Shown one piece after another: positions 40,564 through 48,850 of a DNA stretch of 64,000 nt. The notes beneath the pieces were generated by a model. That model did not search any database. It had not been told where the DNA came from and saw nothing but the letters and a program-made list of their open reading frames with translations. Source of the stretch: an uncultured Dehalococcoidia bacterium (GTDB lineage Bacteria; Chloroflexota; Dehalococcoidia; Lucifugimonadales; JAAXIE01); contig OX638353.1 of NCBI GenBank assembly GCA_951813255.1, positions 868,001 through 932,000 on the forward strand. Direction: 5' to 3'. The position numbers and the translations under genes were made by a program. Every line of letters begins with the position of its first letter. The first letter of the stretch is position 1.

Positions 40564-40648
40564 ATTGGTCCTCTCTATTGGTCCTGGGTGGGCGGATGGA
40601 CAGTTTGTTGGCGCGCGGAAATGCCCGCTTTTCTTTGACGGGTAGTGC

Positions 40649-40677
40649 ATTTTCAGATATAGTCCGAGGCTAGTCAA
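40649..40677 (-). promoter_or_regulatory. Candidate promoter for cinA
   Basis: On the minus strand TTGACT (40677-40672), 17-base spacer, GAAAAT (40654-40649). The leader would be about 80 bases. The -10 element is weak. Confidence 0.35.
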
Positions 40678-40728
40678 ACTTGGATAGAACACCTTCCAAG
40701 GGACGATATTCTCCGACGGAACAACAAC

Positions 40729-41616
40729 ATGAAACGATCTGTTTGCTTTTACAGTGAAGGGTTCAAACTGGATGCAGACCTGTATCTGCCCGATGACCGG
40801 AAGGCTGGGGAGAGGCGCGGGGCCGTGCTGCTGTGCCATGGTTATACCGGGGTCAAGAACCTTTACCTGCCGGACAACGCGGCGGCGTTGAACCGTGCGG
40901 GATACGTGGCGATGACCTTTGATTACAAGGGTTGGGGTGAGAGTGAGGGGCCAAGGACCAGGCTGGCGCCTTATAGCCGGGTGGCGGATGTACAGGCGGG
41001 GATTACTTATCTCTCCATGCAAGCGGAGGTTGACCCTGACCGCATCGGACTGTTTGGGACGAGCTATGGCGGCTCGACGGTGACCTGGGTGGGGGCCGTT
41101 GACCACCGGGCAGCTTGCATAGTGAGTGTGGTAGGTGTGGGCAATGGTAAGAGGTGGATGACCCGGGTGAGGCGGCCCGACGAATGGCATGACCTGCTGA
41201 AGTTGTCGAAAGAGGACAGGGAACGGCGGGTGATGACTGGTGAGTCGGAGTTCGTTGACCGTGGTTCCGTGCTGCTGGCGGACCGTCATTCGGCGGAATT
41301 GGCGGCGGCCCAGCGTAAGGACAATCCCTCGGCGGTGAGCGAGGTGCCTCTGGAGTACGTGGATGACACGCTGGGGTTCAACGCCGAGTGGGTTGTGGAC
41401 AAGATAGCGCCGAGGCCCATCATGTTCATCACTACGGACAATGACCGGCTGGTGCTACCGGAGGAGTCGGAGGAGATGTATGCCAAGGCGGGTGAACCGA
41501 AGAAGCTGGTGACACTGAAGGGTTACAGCCATTACGAGGTGTATGTGGGGCCAGCCTTCGAGGAAGTGATGACCCACTCGCTGGAGTGGTTCGGGAAGCA
41601 CATGCCGGCGAAGTAG
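40729..41616 (+). CDS. Alpha/beta hydrolase
   Basis: 295 residues. Serine-hydrolase fold with the oxyanion segment LLCHGYTGVKN, nucleophile elbow IGLFGTSYGGSTV (Ser in G-T-S-Y-G) and the closing catalytic His in KGYSHYEVY; the acid is probably in ITTDNDRLV. The cap and the late TTDNDRLVLPEESE resemble dienelactone-hydrolase or acyl-esterase-like members. No signal peptide. The ribosome binding site (CGGA) is weak. It is divergent from cinA and followed by the gamma-glutamyltransferase gene after 66 bases. Confidence 0.85.
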   Translation: MKRSVCFYSEGFKLDADLYLPDDRKAGERRGAVLLCHGYTGVKNLYLPDNAAALNRAGYVAMTFDYKGWGESEGPRTRLAPYSRVADVQAGITYLSMQAEVDPDRIGLFGTSYGGSTVTWVGAVDHRAACIVSVVGVGNGKRWMTRVRRPDEWHDLLKLSKEDRERRVMTGESEFVDRGSVLLADRHSAELAAAQRKDNPSAVSEVPLEYVDDTLGFNAEWVVDKIAPRPIMFITTDNDRLVLPEESEEMYAKAGEPKKLVTLKGYSHYEVYVGPAFEEVMTHSLEWFGKHMPAK

Positions 41617-41682
41617 ATTTTCAAGCCACGTCACATAAGACGAGGGAATCCACGGACAAGAAGGACTTTCAGGAGGCGAGAG

Positions 41683-43434
41683 ATGGCACTAGGGATACCG
41701 AGCTATAGACCCCCAGCCAGCGGTGTGACCCACGTGGTGTCGTCGGGACACCAGTTGGCGGCCCAAGCGGGGTTCCGCATCCTGGAGGAGGGTGGCAATG
41801 CGATAGATGCCGGAGTGGCTTCAGGCATCGCCATCAATACGGTGCTGCCCCAGTACACGAGCTTCGGGGGTGTGGCGCCCATCATCCTGCACCATGCTGA
41901 GAAGAACGAGACGGTCACCATCAGCGGGCTTGGTGGCTGGCCCAAGGCTGCGAGCATTGAGCTTTTCCAGCAGCGCTATGGTGGCGACATGCCTGAGGGC
42001 ATTATGCGGACCGTCGTCCCCTCGGCGGTGGATGCTTGGCTCACCGCCCTACGACTGTATGGCACCATGAGCTTTGAGCAAGTGGTTGGCCCTTCCCTGG
42101 AGATTGCTGCGAAGGGATATCCCATCTCCTATACCCTGGCTGAGACTCTAGGTGGCCGACTGGACTACCTGAGCGCCGACATGGATGCCATGGAAGGCTG
42201 GACGGCCACCAACCACCTGTTCTTCCCCAACGGCAAGCCACTGGATACAGGTGACGTGCTGATACAGCAGGATCTAGCCAACACCTTCCAGCGGATGATC
42301 GATGCTGAGAGGCATGCCGGGCATCTGGGGCGCGAGGGGGCCATACAGGCGGCGAGGGACCTGTTCTACAAGGGCGACATTGCCGAGGATATGGTCCGTT
42401 TCTGCCAGGAGCAGGGCGGGCTGCTCTCGTTGGAGGACTTGGCTGACTTCAGCGTGAAGGTGGAGGCACCGGCTGCTGGCAGCTACAAGGGCATTGACGT
42501 GCTGACCTGCGGGCCGTGGTGCCAAGGACCGGTGGTGATTCAGGCCCTGCAGATGCTGGAGGCCGTGGACCTGGCTTCGATGGAGTACAACGGGGCGGAC
42601 TATGCGCACTATGTGATTGAGGCCCTGAAGCTGGCTTATTCTGACCGGCACGCTTACTACGGCGACCCCGACTTCGTGGATGTGCCCATGGCTGGCCTGA
42701 TGTCGAGGGAGTACGCTGGCATTCGAAGTCAGGCCATCGACCCGCGGTCGGCTTTCCCCGGAATGCCTGGGCCGGGGGACCCGCGTCGCATGCGGACATA
42801 CCGGGATGTCCCTCAGGGCGAGTTGGTGCCGACGGGTGACGGCGGGGCCGGGGATACGAGCTACACATGCGTGATAGACCGCTGGGGCAATGCATTCTCG
42901 GCGACGCCCAGCGACACCCTGCCTACCGCGCCCATTGTTCCGGGACTGGGTTTCATCCTTTCGTCCCGTGGCTCGCAGTCGTGGCTGGATGCGGACCATC
43001 CTTCCTCACTGGCTCCGGGCAAGAGGCCGAGGCTGACGCCTAACCCGGCGATGGCAATGCGAGATGGCAAGCCGTGGATGACGTTCGGGACACCGGGCGG
43101 TGATGTGCAGTGCCAGTCGATGGTGCAGTTGTTCCTGAATGTGGTGGAGCATGGAATGGACCCTCAGCAGGCGGTGGAGGCCCCGCGGTTTGCGACGTGG
43201 AGCTTCCCGAACAGCTTCTGGCCGCACACCTACAGGCCAGCGATGGTGGGAGTTGAGGGCCGGATTTCGAGCAACGTCACCGACGAGCTGGCACGACGAG
43301 GCCACAAGGTGGAGGTGTGGGACGACTTCACCGGGCGCATGGGCAGCTTGAGCGCCATCGTGGTGGACCGCGAGCGGGGGATGCTCAGCGGAGGAGCGGA
43401 CCCGCGTCGGGACTCGTATGCCTTCGCGAGATAG
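41683..43434 (+). CDS. Gamma-glutamyltransferase-family protein
   Basis: 583 residues, AGGAGG upstream. The N-terminus has GGNAIDAGVASGIAINTVLP, the early GGT signature, and GGWPKAASIE. The maturation site is in AGDTSYTCVIDRWGNAFSAT (about 388-407); the Thr that starts the small subunit is the one in GDTS or just after, where classical enzymes have GTTHF/TH. GDTLPTAPIVPGLGFILSSR and FGTPGGDVQCQS follow as expected. There is no signal peptide, unlike secreted GGTs, so this is the intracellular GGT-like branch, which can act on other gamma-glutamyl or acylated amides. Confidence 0.88.
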   Translation: MALGIPSYRPPASGVTHVVSSGHQLAAQAGFRILEEGGNAIDAGVASGIAINTVLPQYTSFGGVAPIILHHAEKNETVTISGLGGWPKAASIELFQQRYGGDMPEGIMRTVVPSAVDAWLTALRLYGTMSFEQVVGPSLEIAAKGYPISYTLAETLGGRLDYLSADMDAMEGWTATNHLFFPNGKPLDTGDVLIQQDLANTFQRMIDAERHAGHLGREGAIQAARDLFYKGDIAEDMVRFCQEQGGLLSLEDLADFSVKVEAPAAGSYKGIDVLTCGPWCQGPVVIQALQMLEAVDLASMEYNGADYAHYVIEALKLAYSDRHAYYGDPDFVDVPMAGLMSREYAGIRSQAIDPRSAFPGMPGPGDPRRMRTYRDVPQGELVPTGDGGAGDTSYTCVIDRWGNAFSATPSDTLPTAPIVPGLGFILSSRGSQSWLDADHPSSLAPGKRPRLTPNPAMAMRDGKPWMTFGTPGGDVQCQSMVQLFLNVVEHGMDPQQAVEAPRFATWSFPNSFWPHTYRPAMVGVEGRISSNVTDELARRGHKVEVWDDFTGRMGSLSAIVVDRERGMLSGGADPRRDSYAFAR

Positions 43435-43539
43435 AGGGCTGTGAGGCAACCTGTCCAACAATACGGAAACATGAATGTGAGACCAGCTAACTTGTCATAA
43501 AAAAAATTGCCTCTAACTTGCACCACAATCGCTAGGCGC

Positions 43540-43585
43540 GAACACGGCCCCAGCTACTACATTAGCTCATGGGGCCGTGTTCTTT
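43540..43585 (+). terminator. Rho-independent terminator after the GGT gene
   Basis: GAACACGGCCCCA (43540-43552) and TGGGGCCGTGTTC (43570-43582) form a perfect 13-pair stem with a 17-base loop, followed by TTTG. It separates the GGT gene from minC. Confidence 0.75.
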
Positions 43586-43644
43586 GTATGGCATGGCCCT
43601 GAGCAGAAGAGAGGGCAGTCCTCCTGCCCCTGCAGGTGGTCCAG

Positions 43645-44358
43645 ATGCTGAAACAAGAGTCGCTAGCTCCAGTCATCAAAGTGGGCGGTCGTGGCCGCCA
43701 TGCCAACTTTGCCTTGGATGACATGTGTCCGGTGGCAGAGATCGAGCGCCAGATGCGCACATACCTCAATGAAGCAGGAAGCTTCTTTCTGGGCGCAGAG
43801 GTCAGTGTGGATGTTGGGCGGCGGATGGCGAACCTCGAAGAGATCGAACGAATCAGGGTGGTGCTCGAGCAGGAGCATTTCCTGCAGGTATCGGAATGGC
43901 GCACCACCTTTGAGGGGATGCAGGCTGGCCTGACCGAGTATATGGGGGCAAAGACGGTGATTCTGCCCCCGGAGAACGAACCGTCCCGGGAAAGAACCCT
44001 GGTGGTGCGAGGCAACTGTCATTCAGGGTCAGACCTGCACCATGAGGGCGATATCCTGGTACTGGGCGACGTGAATCCGGGGGCGCAGGTTACGGCTTCC
44101 GGGGATGTAATCGTGTTCGGCGCACTGCAGGGTGTGGCTGCTGCCGGCTCGCGGGGGGATGAGGGCGCGGTAATTGCTGCGATATCCCTGAGGGCCACTC
44201 AGATACGCATTGGCAGGCGGACGGCCGTGGGGCTGGACCGACAGAAGAAGTCTCGCCGTGGCGAGGGGCCTCAAATGGCTAGGCTGATCAACGGAGAGAT
44301 GGTCGTAGAACCTCTTGACCCGCAAGCATGGAGATTCAGGGCAATGGAGGGTAAGTGA
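43645..44358 (+). CDS. minC: Septum-site-determining protein MinC
   Basis: 237 residues from the ATG at 43645 with AGGTGG upstream; a GTG at 43636 is also in frame. FtsZ-inhibiting component of the Min system. The N-terminal part (about 1-110) is diverged. The C-terminal beta-helix is clear: RTLVVRGNCHSGSDLHHEGD, ILVLGDVNPGAQVTASGDVI, VFGALQGVAAAG and GAVIAAISLRATQIRIG. The TGA overlaps the minD ATG (ATGA). Recognition of the N-terminal domain is weak; the operon makes the call firm. Confidence 0.92.
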   Translation: MLKQESLAPVIKVGGRGRHANFALDDMCPVAEIERQMRTYLNEAGSFFLGAEVSVDVGRRMANLEEIERIRVVLEQEHFLQVSEWRTTFEGMQAGLTEYMGAKTVILPPENEPSRERTLVVRGNCHSGSDLHHEGDILVLGDVNPGAQVTASGDVIVFGALQGVAAAGSRGDEGAVIAAISLRATQIRIGRRTAVGLDRQKKSRRGEGPQMARLINGEMVVEPLDPQAWRFRAMEGK

Positions 44359-45185
44359 TGGGTAAGACCATTGTTGTGACTTCGGGGAAGGGAGGGGTAG
44401 GCAAGACGACAGCTACGGCGAACCTTGGGACGGCCCTCGCTCTCCGCGATAACAAGGTGGTCGTCATCGACACCGATATTGGGTTGCGCAACTTGGACGT
44501 GGTGATGGGGTTGGAGAACCGCATCGTCTATGACTTGGTGGATGTGGTTGAGGGGACGTGCAAGATGCACCAAGCCATGATCCGGGACAAGCATGCCAAG
44601 GAGCTCTATCTGATACCAGCGGCGCAGACGCGGGATAAGAATTCCATTGAGCCCGAGCAGCTTAGGGAATTGTGCAACCGGCTCAAGGAAGACTTCGACT
44701 ACGTGATAGTCGATTGCCCCGCAGGGATTGAGAGGGGCTTCAAGAATGCCGTTGCCGCCTCGGACGCGGCGATCGTCGTCACCACGCCAGAGGTATCTGC
44801 GGTGCGTGATGCGGACCGGGTTATCGGACTGCTGGAGGCATCCTCCATCGGGACTCCCGACTTGGTGATAAACCGCGTACGACCCAAGATGGTGGCCGAT
44901 GGTGACATGATGGACAAGGATGACGTGTTGAGCCTGCTGTCGGTGCGGGTGATTGGTGTCGTCCCAGACGACTCCCAAGTGATCGTAGCCACGAACAAGG
45001 GCATGCCGGTCGTACACGACAGCAAGTCGCTGTCGGGTGAAGCGTTCAGGAGGATTGCCGCCCGCCTCGACGGCGAGGATGTGCCGTTCCTGGACCTGGA
45101 CGAGCGGAAGGGCATGATGTCGAGGCTCAAGGGCATCTTCGGATCCAACGGTAACGGCAACGTTAGGAACGGGCACTATGCTTAG
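44358..45185 (+). CDS. minD: Septum-site-determining ATPase MinD
   Basis: 275 residues from the ATG at 44358. Deviant Walker A TSGKGGVGKTTATANLG (residues about 7-23), VVIDTDIGLRNLDVVMGLEN, FDYVIVDCPAGIERGF (Walker B) and VINRVRP are standard. The C-terminus ends with MMSRLKGIFGSNGN, a short amphipathic membrane-targeting helix. MinD recruits MinC to the membrane and is displaced by MinE. The last 8 bases overlap minE. A Gly/Asn-rich tip is extra. Confidence 0.97.
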   Translation: MGKTIVVTSGKGGVGKTTATANLGTALALRDNKVVVIDTDIGLRNLDVVMGLENRIVYDLVDVVEGTCKMHQAMIRDKHAKELYLIPAAQTRDKNSIEPEQLRELCNRLKEDFDYVIVDCPAGIERGFKNAVAASDAAIVVTTPEVSAVRDADRVIGLLEASSIGTPDLVINRVRPKMVADGDMMDKDDVLSLLSVRVIGVVPDDSQVIVATNKGMPVVHDSKSLSGEAFRRIAARLDGEDVPFLDLDERKGMMSRLKGIFGSNGNGNVRNGHYA

Positions 45186-45480
45186 GCAGCTAATGCAACT
45201 CCTGCGGCAGCAGGAGAAGACCAGCGGCACGGCCAAGAGGCGCTTGAGCATGGTGCTGGTCATGGACCGTGTGGGGCTGGCCCCGCGGTATATGGAGGAG
45301 ATGCGCAACGAGATTGTTGCGGTGGTCTCCAACTACCTGCAGGTGGACCCCGACTCAATGGAGCTGCAGGTGCGTCGTGAGGGCGACAGCATCATGCTGG
45401 TGTCGAACATCCCTGTGCAAAAGCTGGACCGAGGGACGGCGCCGGAGGGTTCAGACGAAGAGTCGATGGTAGCGGCTTAG
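45178..45480 (+). CDS. minE: Cell-division topological specificity factor MinE
   Basis: 100 residues. The N-terminal anti-MinCD and membrane-binding part (MLRQLMQLLRQQEKTSGTAK) is followed by ERLSMVLV-type RRLSMVLVMDRVGLAPRY, MRNEIVAVVSNYLQVDPDSM and ELQVRREGDSIMLVSNIPV, the beta-strand topological-specificity domain. It overlaps minD by 8 bases. A complete minCDE set implies Min oscillation or polar restriction in a probably rod-shaped cell. Confidence 0.95.
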   Translation: MLRQLMQLLRQQEKTSGTAKRRLSMVLVMDRVGLAPRYMEEMRNEIVAVVSNYLQVDPDSMELQVRREGDSIMLVSNIPVQKLDRGTAPEGSDEESMVAA

Positions 45481-45497
45481 CTACCCTAGATCGCTAC

Positions 45498-45806
45498 TTA
45501 GGCATCGCTCTCCGGATCGTCGAGCAAGCGGCGAAGAAGGTCGCGCAGTTCAGGGGTGGTGCGCAGGGCTAGGCGCATGTCGTCGATGGCCTCTTCGGAC
45601 AGCATCAGCGGAGACCTGCGAAAGCGGCCCTCGAAGCTGTAGTGGCAAAATCGGACGACGAGCTGACCGGCCGCATCACCTTCGGTGTATTTCATGAGTT
45701 GCAATGTGGGTATGTCCCACGGCGTCTCGACCTGGGCTTCTTCCGCGATGTACCCGCTGCCCCAATGGTATTCAAAGGTCTTCTGCTTTTTCTCTCGCGC
45801 CGCCAT
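45498..45806 (-). CDS. Hypothetical protein
   Basis: 102 residues, GGGGGG just before the ATG. The sequence EYHWGSGYIAEEAQVETPWD, IPTLQLMKYTEGDAAGQLVV, RFCHYSFEGRFRRSPLMLSE and AIDDMRLALRTTPELRDLL is regular and acidic at the end (DDPESDA). No family recognised and no membrane segment or motif assigned. It is convergent to minE, and divergent from the hydrolase at 45900. Confidence 0.65.
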   Translation of the reverse strand: MAAREKKQKTFEYHWGSGYIAEEAQVETPWDIPTLQLMKYTEGDAAGQLVVRFCHYSFEGRFRRSPLMLSEEAIDDMRLALRTTPELRDLLRRLLDDPESDA

Positions 45807-45862
45807 GTCGCCCCCCAGCCTGCGTGTGTGGGACAGCTTATCATCCCTGAAAATGCGTAGGG

Positions 45863-45868
45863 TATAAT
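45863..45868 (+). promoter_or_regulatory. -10 element for the hydrolase at 45900
   Basis: A perfect TATAAT at 45863-45868. No good -35 element is at the usual distance. GGAGAG lies before the ATG, so the leader would be about 25 bases. Confidence 0.4.
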
Positions 45869-45899
45869 CGCCGCAAATCTTACGGGTCTGGAGAGCAAC

Positions 45900-46769
45900 A
45901 TGCCCTATGTGTCCGTGAATGGCGTCAATCTATACTACGAAGTAACCGGCGAGGGATACCCGTTGGTGTGGGCCCATGAGTTCGCAGGAGACTACCGCAG
46001 TTGGGAATCCCAAGTACGGTTCTTCGCGCGTCGCTACCAAGTGATTACCTATAACGCCCGGGGATATCCCCCTTCAGATGTACCTCAGGATGTTTCGGCC
46101 TACTCCCAGGAACAGGCGGTGGAGGACCTGAGAGCGCTTCTAGTGCATCTGGGAATTCAGGAGGGGCATATAGGTGGGCTCTCCATGGGTGGCAGCCTTG
46201 CCCTGCACTTTGGTCTGACGCATCCGCAGATGTGCCGCTCGCTTATCGTGGCGGCTGCCGGGAGTGGCTCCGTCAATGCTGAGGAGTGGAAGGCGGAGGC
46301 GGAAGCTAACGCCAAGCGGTTTGAGACGGAGGGGATGAGCGTGGTGGCTGACGACTACGCGATAGGGCCAGCACGCATACAGTTCCAGCACAAGGACCCG
46401 ATGGGTTGGCAGGAGTTCCGCGATGCGCTCGCTGAGCACTCTTCCATTGGCGCAGCGAACACGTTCCGGGGTGTGCAGATCACGAGGCCGTCCATATTTG
46501 ACCTGAAGGAGCGGATGAACAGGCTCGCGGTCCCGACGCTCATCATGATCGGGGATGAGGACGAGCCTTGTGTGGATGCTGCTGTGTTTATGAAGCGGAA
46601 CATCCCCACGGCTGGACTTTCAGTGCTGCCGCAGTCAGGACACACCATTAATCTGGAGGAGCCTGACCTGTACAACAGGGTCGTGCTGGACTTTCTGACT
46701 GCGGTGGAGGCGGGGCGGTGGCCTGCTCACGACCTGCCGGTGGCGGGAGCGCCATCGATGACGCGCTAG
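45900..46769 (+). CDS. Alpha/beta hydrolase
   Basis: 289 residues. MPYVSVNGVNLYYEVTGEGY start, nucleophile elbow IGGLSMGGSLALHFGL, acid in MIGDEDEPCVDA and His in SGHTINLEEPDLYN, the full triad of the esterase/epoxide-hydrolase/haloperoxidase branch. No signal peptide. The substrate is unknown. Together with the two tandem hydrolases at 47962 and 48851 it makes a local concentration of the superfamily. Confidence 0.9.
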   Translation: MPYVSVNGVNLYYEVTGEGYPLVWAHEFAGDYRSWESQVRFFARRYQVITYNARGYPPSDVPQDVSAYSQEQAVEDLRALLVHLGIQEGHIGGLSMGGSLALHFGLTHPQMCRSLIVAAAGSGSVNAEEWKAEAEANAKRFETEGMSVVADDYAIGPARIQFQHKDPMGWQEFRDALAEHSSIGAANTFRGVQITRPSIFDLKERMNRLAVPTLIMIGDEDEPCVDAAVFMKRNIPTAGLSVLPQSGHTINLEEPDLYNRVVLDFLTAVEAGRWPAHDLPVAGAPSMTR

Positions 46770-46902
46770 ATGATTGTAGAGGGTGGTAATGCCGCCCGAT
46801 GGCGTGGAGGAGGCAGGGGGGCCTTGCGTTGTCAAACGAGGGGATATCTGCTAGTGTGCGGCCAAGTCTCCATCCCTGCTTCCCTCTGAGAGACACATAG
46901 CC

Positions 46903-47304
46903 ATGACCACAGCAGACCTAGATATAGTGTTGGATATGACGGTAGAGGAACATGTAGAGACAGCCCTGCTTTTTCTGGAGCAGTCCGACACCGAGTTCGC
47001 TGCGGGTGACGTTCTACAGGGCTGTGAAAAATTGTGGGGCGCAGGAGCCCATGCAACGATGGCTTATTGTCAGAAACTAGGATGGAACTTTGGAGACCAT
47101 CGCTCGATGAAGCTGGCAATCAGGCGACTTGCTCGTGAGTCCGGAGATTCCTCCCTGCGTTCTGGATTCATGGTGGCAGAGAAATTTCATGCTAACTTCT
47201 ATCACGCGTTCATGCAGGATTTTGAGTTGGAAGATGACCCGCCGGTAGTCCACGAGTTCGTGGGGAAGTTGATCTCAATGGTGCAAAATTCCTCCGAGGA
47301 GTAG
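46903..47304 (+). CDS. HEPN/PaREP1-like protein
   Basis: 133 residues, all-helical, with EHVETALLFLEQSDTEFAAG, CEKLWGAGAHATMAY, GWNFGDHRSMKLAIRRLA and AEKFHANFYHAFMQD. These resemble PaREP1-type HEPN proteins and follow the same motif order as the N-terminal domain of the protein at 378. It is 6 bases upstream of the PPOX-family gene, whose ribosome binding site lies in its own 3' end, so they form an operon. A pairing of HEPN protein and flavin-binding protein is unusual. RNase activity is not shown. Confidence 0.65.
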   Translation: MTTADLDIVLDMTVEEHVETALLFLEQSDTEFAAGDVLQGCEKLWGAGAHATMAYCQKLGWNFGDHRSMKLAIRRLARESGDSSLRSGFMVAEKFHANFYHAFMQDFELEDDPPVVHEFVGKLISMVQNSSEE

Positions 47305-47310
47305 ATAGCG

Positions 47311-47910
47311 ATGACGACAGTACAACCCAATCTGGACAATCCACTGAATGAGAAGTTTGGGATGCCTGCGGAACGGGCGGCCAACAAGGTGAAGGATGAA
47401 CTGCCTGAGCTTGTGCGTAATTTCATTGTGGAGTCCCCGTTCATCGTCATCGCCACTTCGAATGGCGAAGGGCATTGCGATGCTTCGCCCAAGGGGGGCA
47501 AACCGGGGTTCGTGAAGATTCTGGATGACAGCCACCTGCTTATACCGGATATCGCAGGAAACAAGCTGTTCCAGTCATACCTGAACATCATCGACAACCC
47601 TCACATCGGCATTGTGTTCTTCATCCCTGGCTGCGCCGACGTTGCGCGTGTGAACGGGAAGGTCAGGATTCTGGATGCGGATGAAGTCAAGAAGATGCAG
47701 GTCGATGCCGATGTCTTCAACCCCGACGACCGCACTATGGTGATTCAGGGGCTGCTGGTGGAGGTAGAGGAGGCCTACGGGCATTGCCCACGCTCCCTGA
47801 ACTTTGGAGAGGTGTGGGACATCGACCAGATCCAGCGCAATGGCGACATCCAGCGGGTGGTGAACCCTGGGACGCGCTTGGAGAACCGAGAAGGGGCGGG
47901 AAAGAGATAG
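47311..47910 (+). CDS. Pyridoxamine-5'-phosphate-oxidase-like flavoprotein
   Basis: 199 residues. Split-barrel FMN-binding fold of the MSMEG_1061-like group: ESPFIVIATSNGEGHCDASP, KGGKPGFVKILDDSHLLIPD, NLNIIDNPHIGIVFFIPG-type segment (YLNIIDNPHIGIVFFIPG) and GLLVEVEEAYGHCPRSLNF. These proteins bind FMN or F420 and reduce small molecules or protect against oxidative stress. Cytoplasmic. Co-transcribed with the HEPN-like gene. The exact reaction is unknown. Confidence 0.87.
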   Translation: MTTVQPNLDNPLNEKFGMPAERAANKVKDELPELVRNFIVESPFIVIATSNGEGHCDASPKGGKPGFVKILDDSHLLIPDIAGNKLFQSYLNIIDNPHIGIVFFIPGCADVARVNGKVRILDADEVKKMQVDADVFNPDDRTMVIQGLLVEVEEAYGHCPRSLNFGEVWDIDQIQRNGDIQRVVNPGTRLENREGAGKR

Positions 47911-47961
47911 ACCTGCCTGCGGCAAGTAGCCGGTACTGATGAAGAGAGCAAGGAGGCGCCC

Positions 47962-48810
47962 ATGGCCACTCAGGTGAAGTTCCTCGACCGCACGGTTAAC
48001 ACCAATGGCATCAAGCTGCACTACATCGAGTGGGGCGACCCGTCGGCCCCGCCCTTGGTGGCCCTCCACGGTCTGCGGGGGCATGCCCACACTTGGGACA
48101 GCTTCTCCGAACCAATGTCGTCCCAATACCACATCTATTCCTTCAGCCAGCGAGGACGCGGGGACAGCGACTGGGCACCGGGCGGAGACTATACGGGGGC
48201 TGCTTTCCTCGCGGACATCGAGGGAGCCATTGATGGCTTGGGACTGGACAACTTCGTGCTGATGGGTCACTCCATGGGCGGGCGCAACAGCATGCTGTAC
48301 GCTGGGACGCACCCGGAGAAGGTGCGGAAGCTGATACTGGTTGACATCGGACCGGAGGGTGACCCGCGTGGTGGTGCCCGTATCCGCAATGAGATGATCA
48401 ATGCCAAGGAGGAGTACGAGTCCTTCGAGGAACTCATCGAGGCGCAGAAGCGGTCCAATCCCCTGTGCCCTGAAGATGTGCTGCGACGCCGTACCACCTA
48501 CCAGACCAAGGTGCTGCCGAGTGGAAAGATAGCTTGGCGGTACGACCTAGAGGTGCGGCAGCAGTGGCGGGAGGACCGAAGGCCTGCGGCTGAAGACCTG
48601 TGGCCCTATGTTGCCAACATACCCTGCCCCACCCTCATTGTGCGGGGCACTGAGACCGACATTCTGCCCATGTCCGTCGCCGAGCGAATGACGCAGGTTA
48701 TGGCGCAGGCTGAAGTGGTGGAGGTGGAGCGGGCAGCCCACATGGTGATGGAGGAGAACCCAGACAAGTTCACCCAAGTGGTAAAGGAGTGGCTGGGCCG
48801 CACCGGGTAA
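47962..48810 (+). CDS. Alpha/beta hydrolase, tandem copy 1
   Basis: 282 residues, GGAGG upstream. Key parts: HYIEWGDPSAPPLVALHGLR, nucleophile elbow VLMGHSMGGRNSML, acid in IVRGTETDILP and His in AAHMVMEENPDKF. A lysine/arginine-rich lid follows the elbow. The next gene is the same length and has closely matching motifs, so the pair is a tandem duplication. Likely an esterase or C-C hydrolase in ring-cleavage-type catabolism; the substrate is unknown. Confidence 0.9.
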   Translation: MATQVKFLDRTVNTNGIKLHYIEWGDPSAPPLVALHGLRGHAHTWDSFSEPMSSQYHIYSFSQRGRGDSDWAPGGDYTGAAFLADIEGAIDGLGLDNFVLMGHSMGGRNSMLYAGTHPEKVRKLILVDIGPEGDPRGGARIRNEMINAKEEYESFEELIEAQKRSNPLCPEDVLRRRTTYQTKVLPSGKIAWRYDLEVRQQWREDRRPAAEDLWPYVANIPCPTLIVRGTETDILPMSVAERMTQVMAQAEVVEVERAAHMVMEENPDKFTQVVKEWLGRTG

Positions 48811-48850
48811 GGTCTGTCTGCTACGAACCACACATACGGCGGAGGGTTAT

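Noticed and set aside
39322-41289. Long 655-codon version of CinA
   Set aside because: The extra N-terminus overlaps the divergent hydrolase gene and the promoter; the TTG at 40563 has a proper ribosome binding site and begins the conserved domain.
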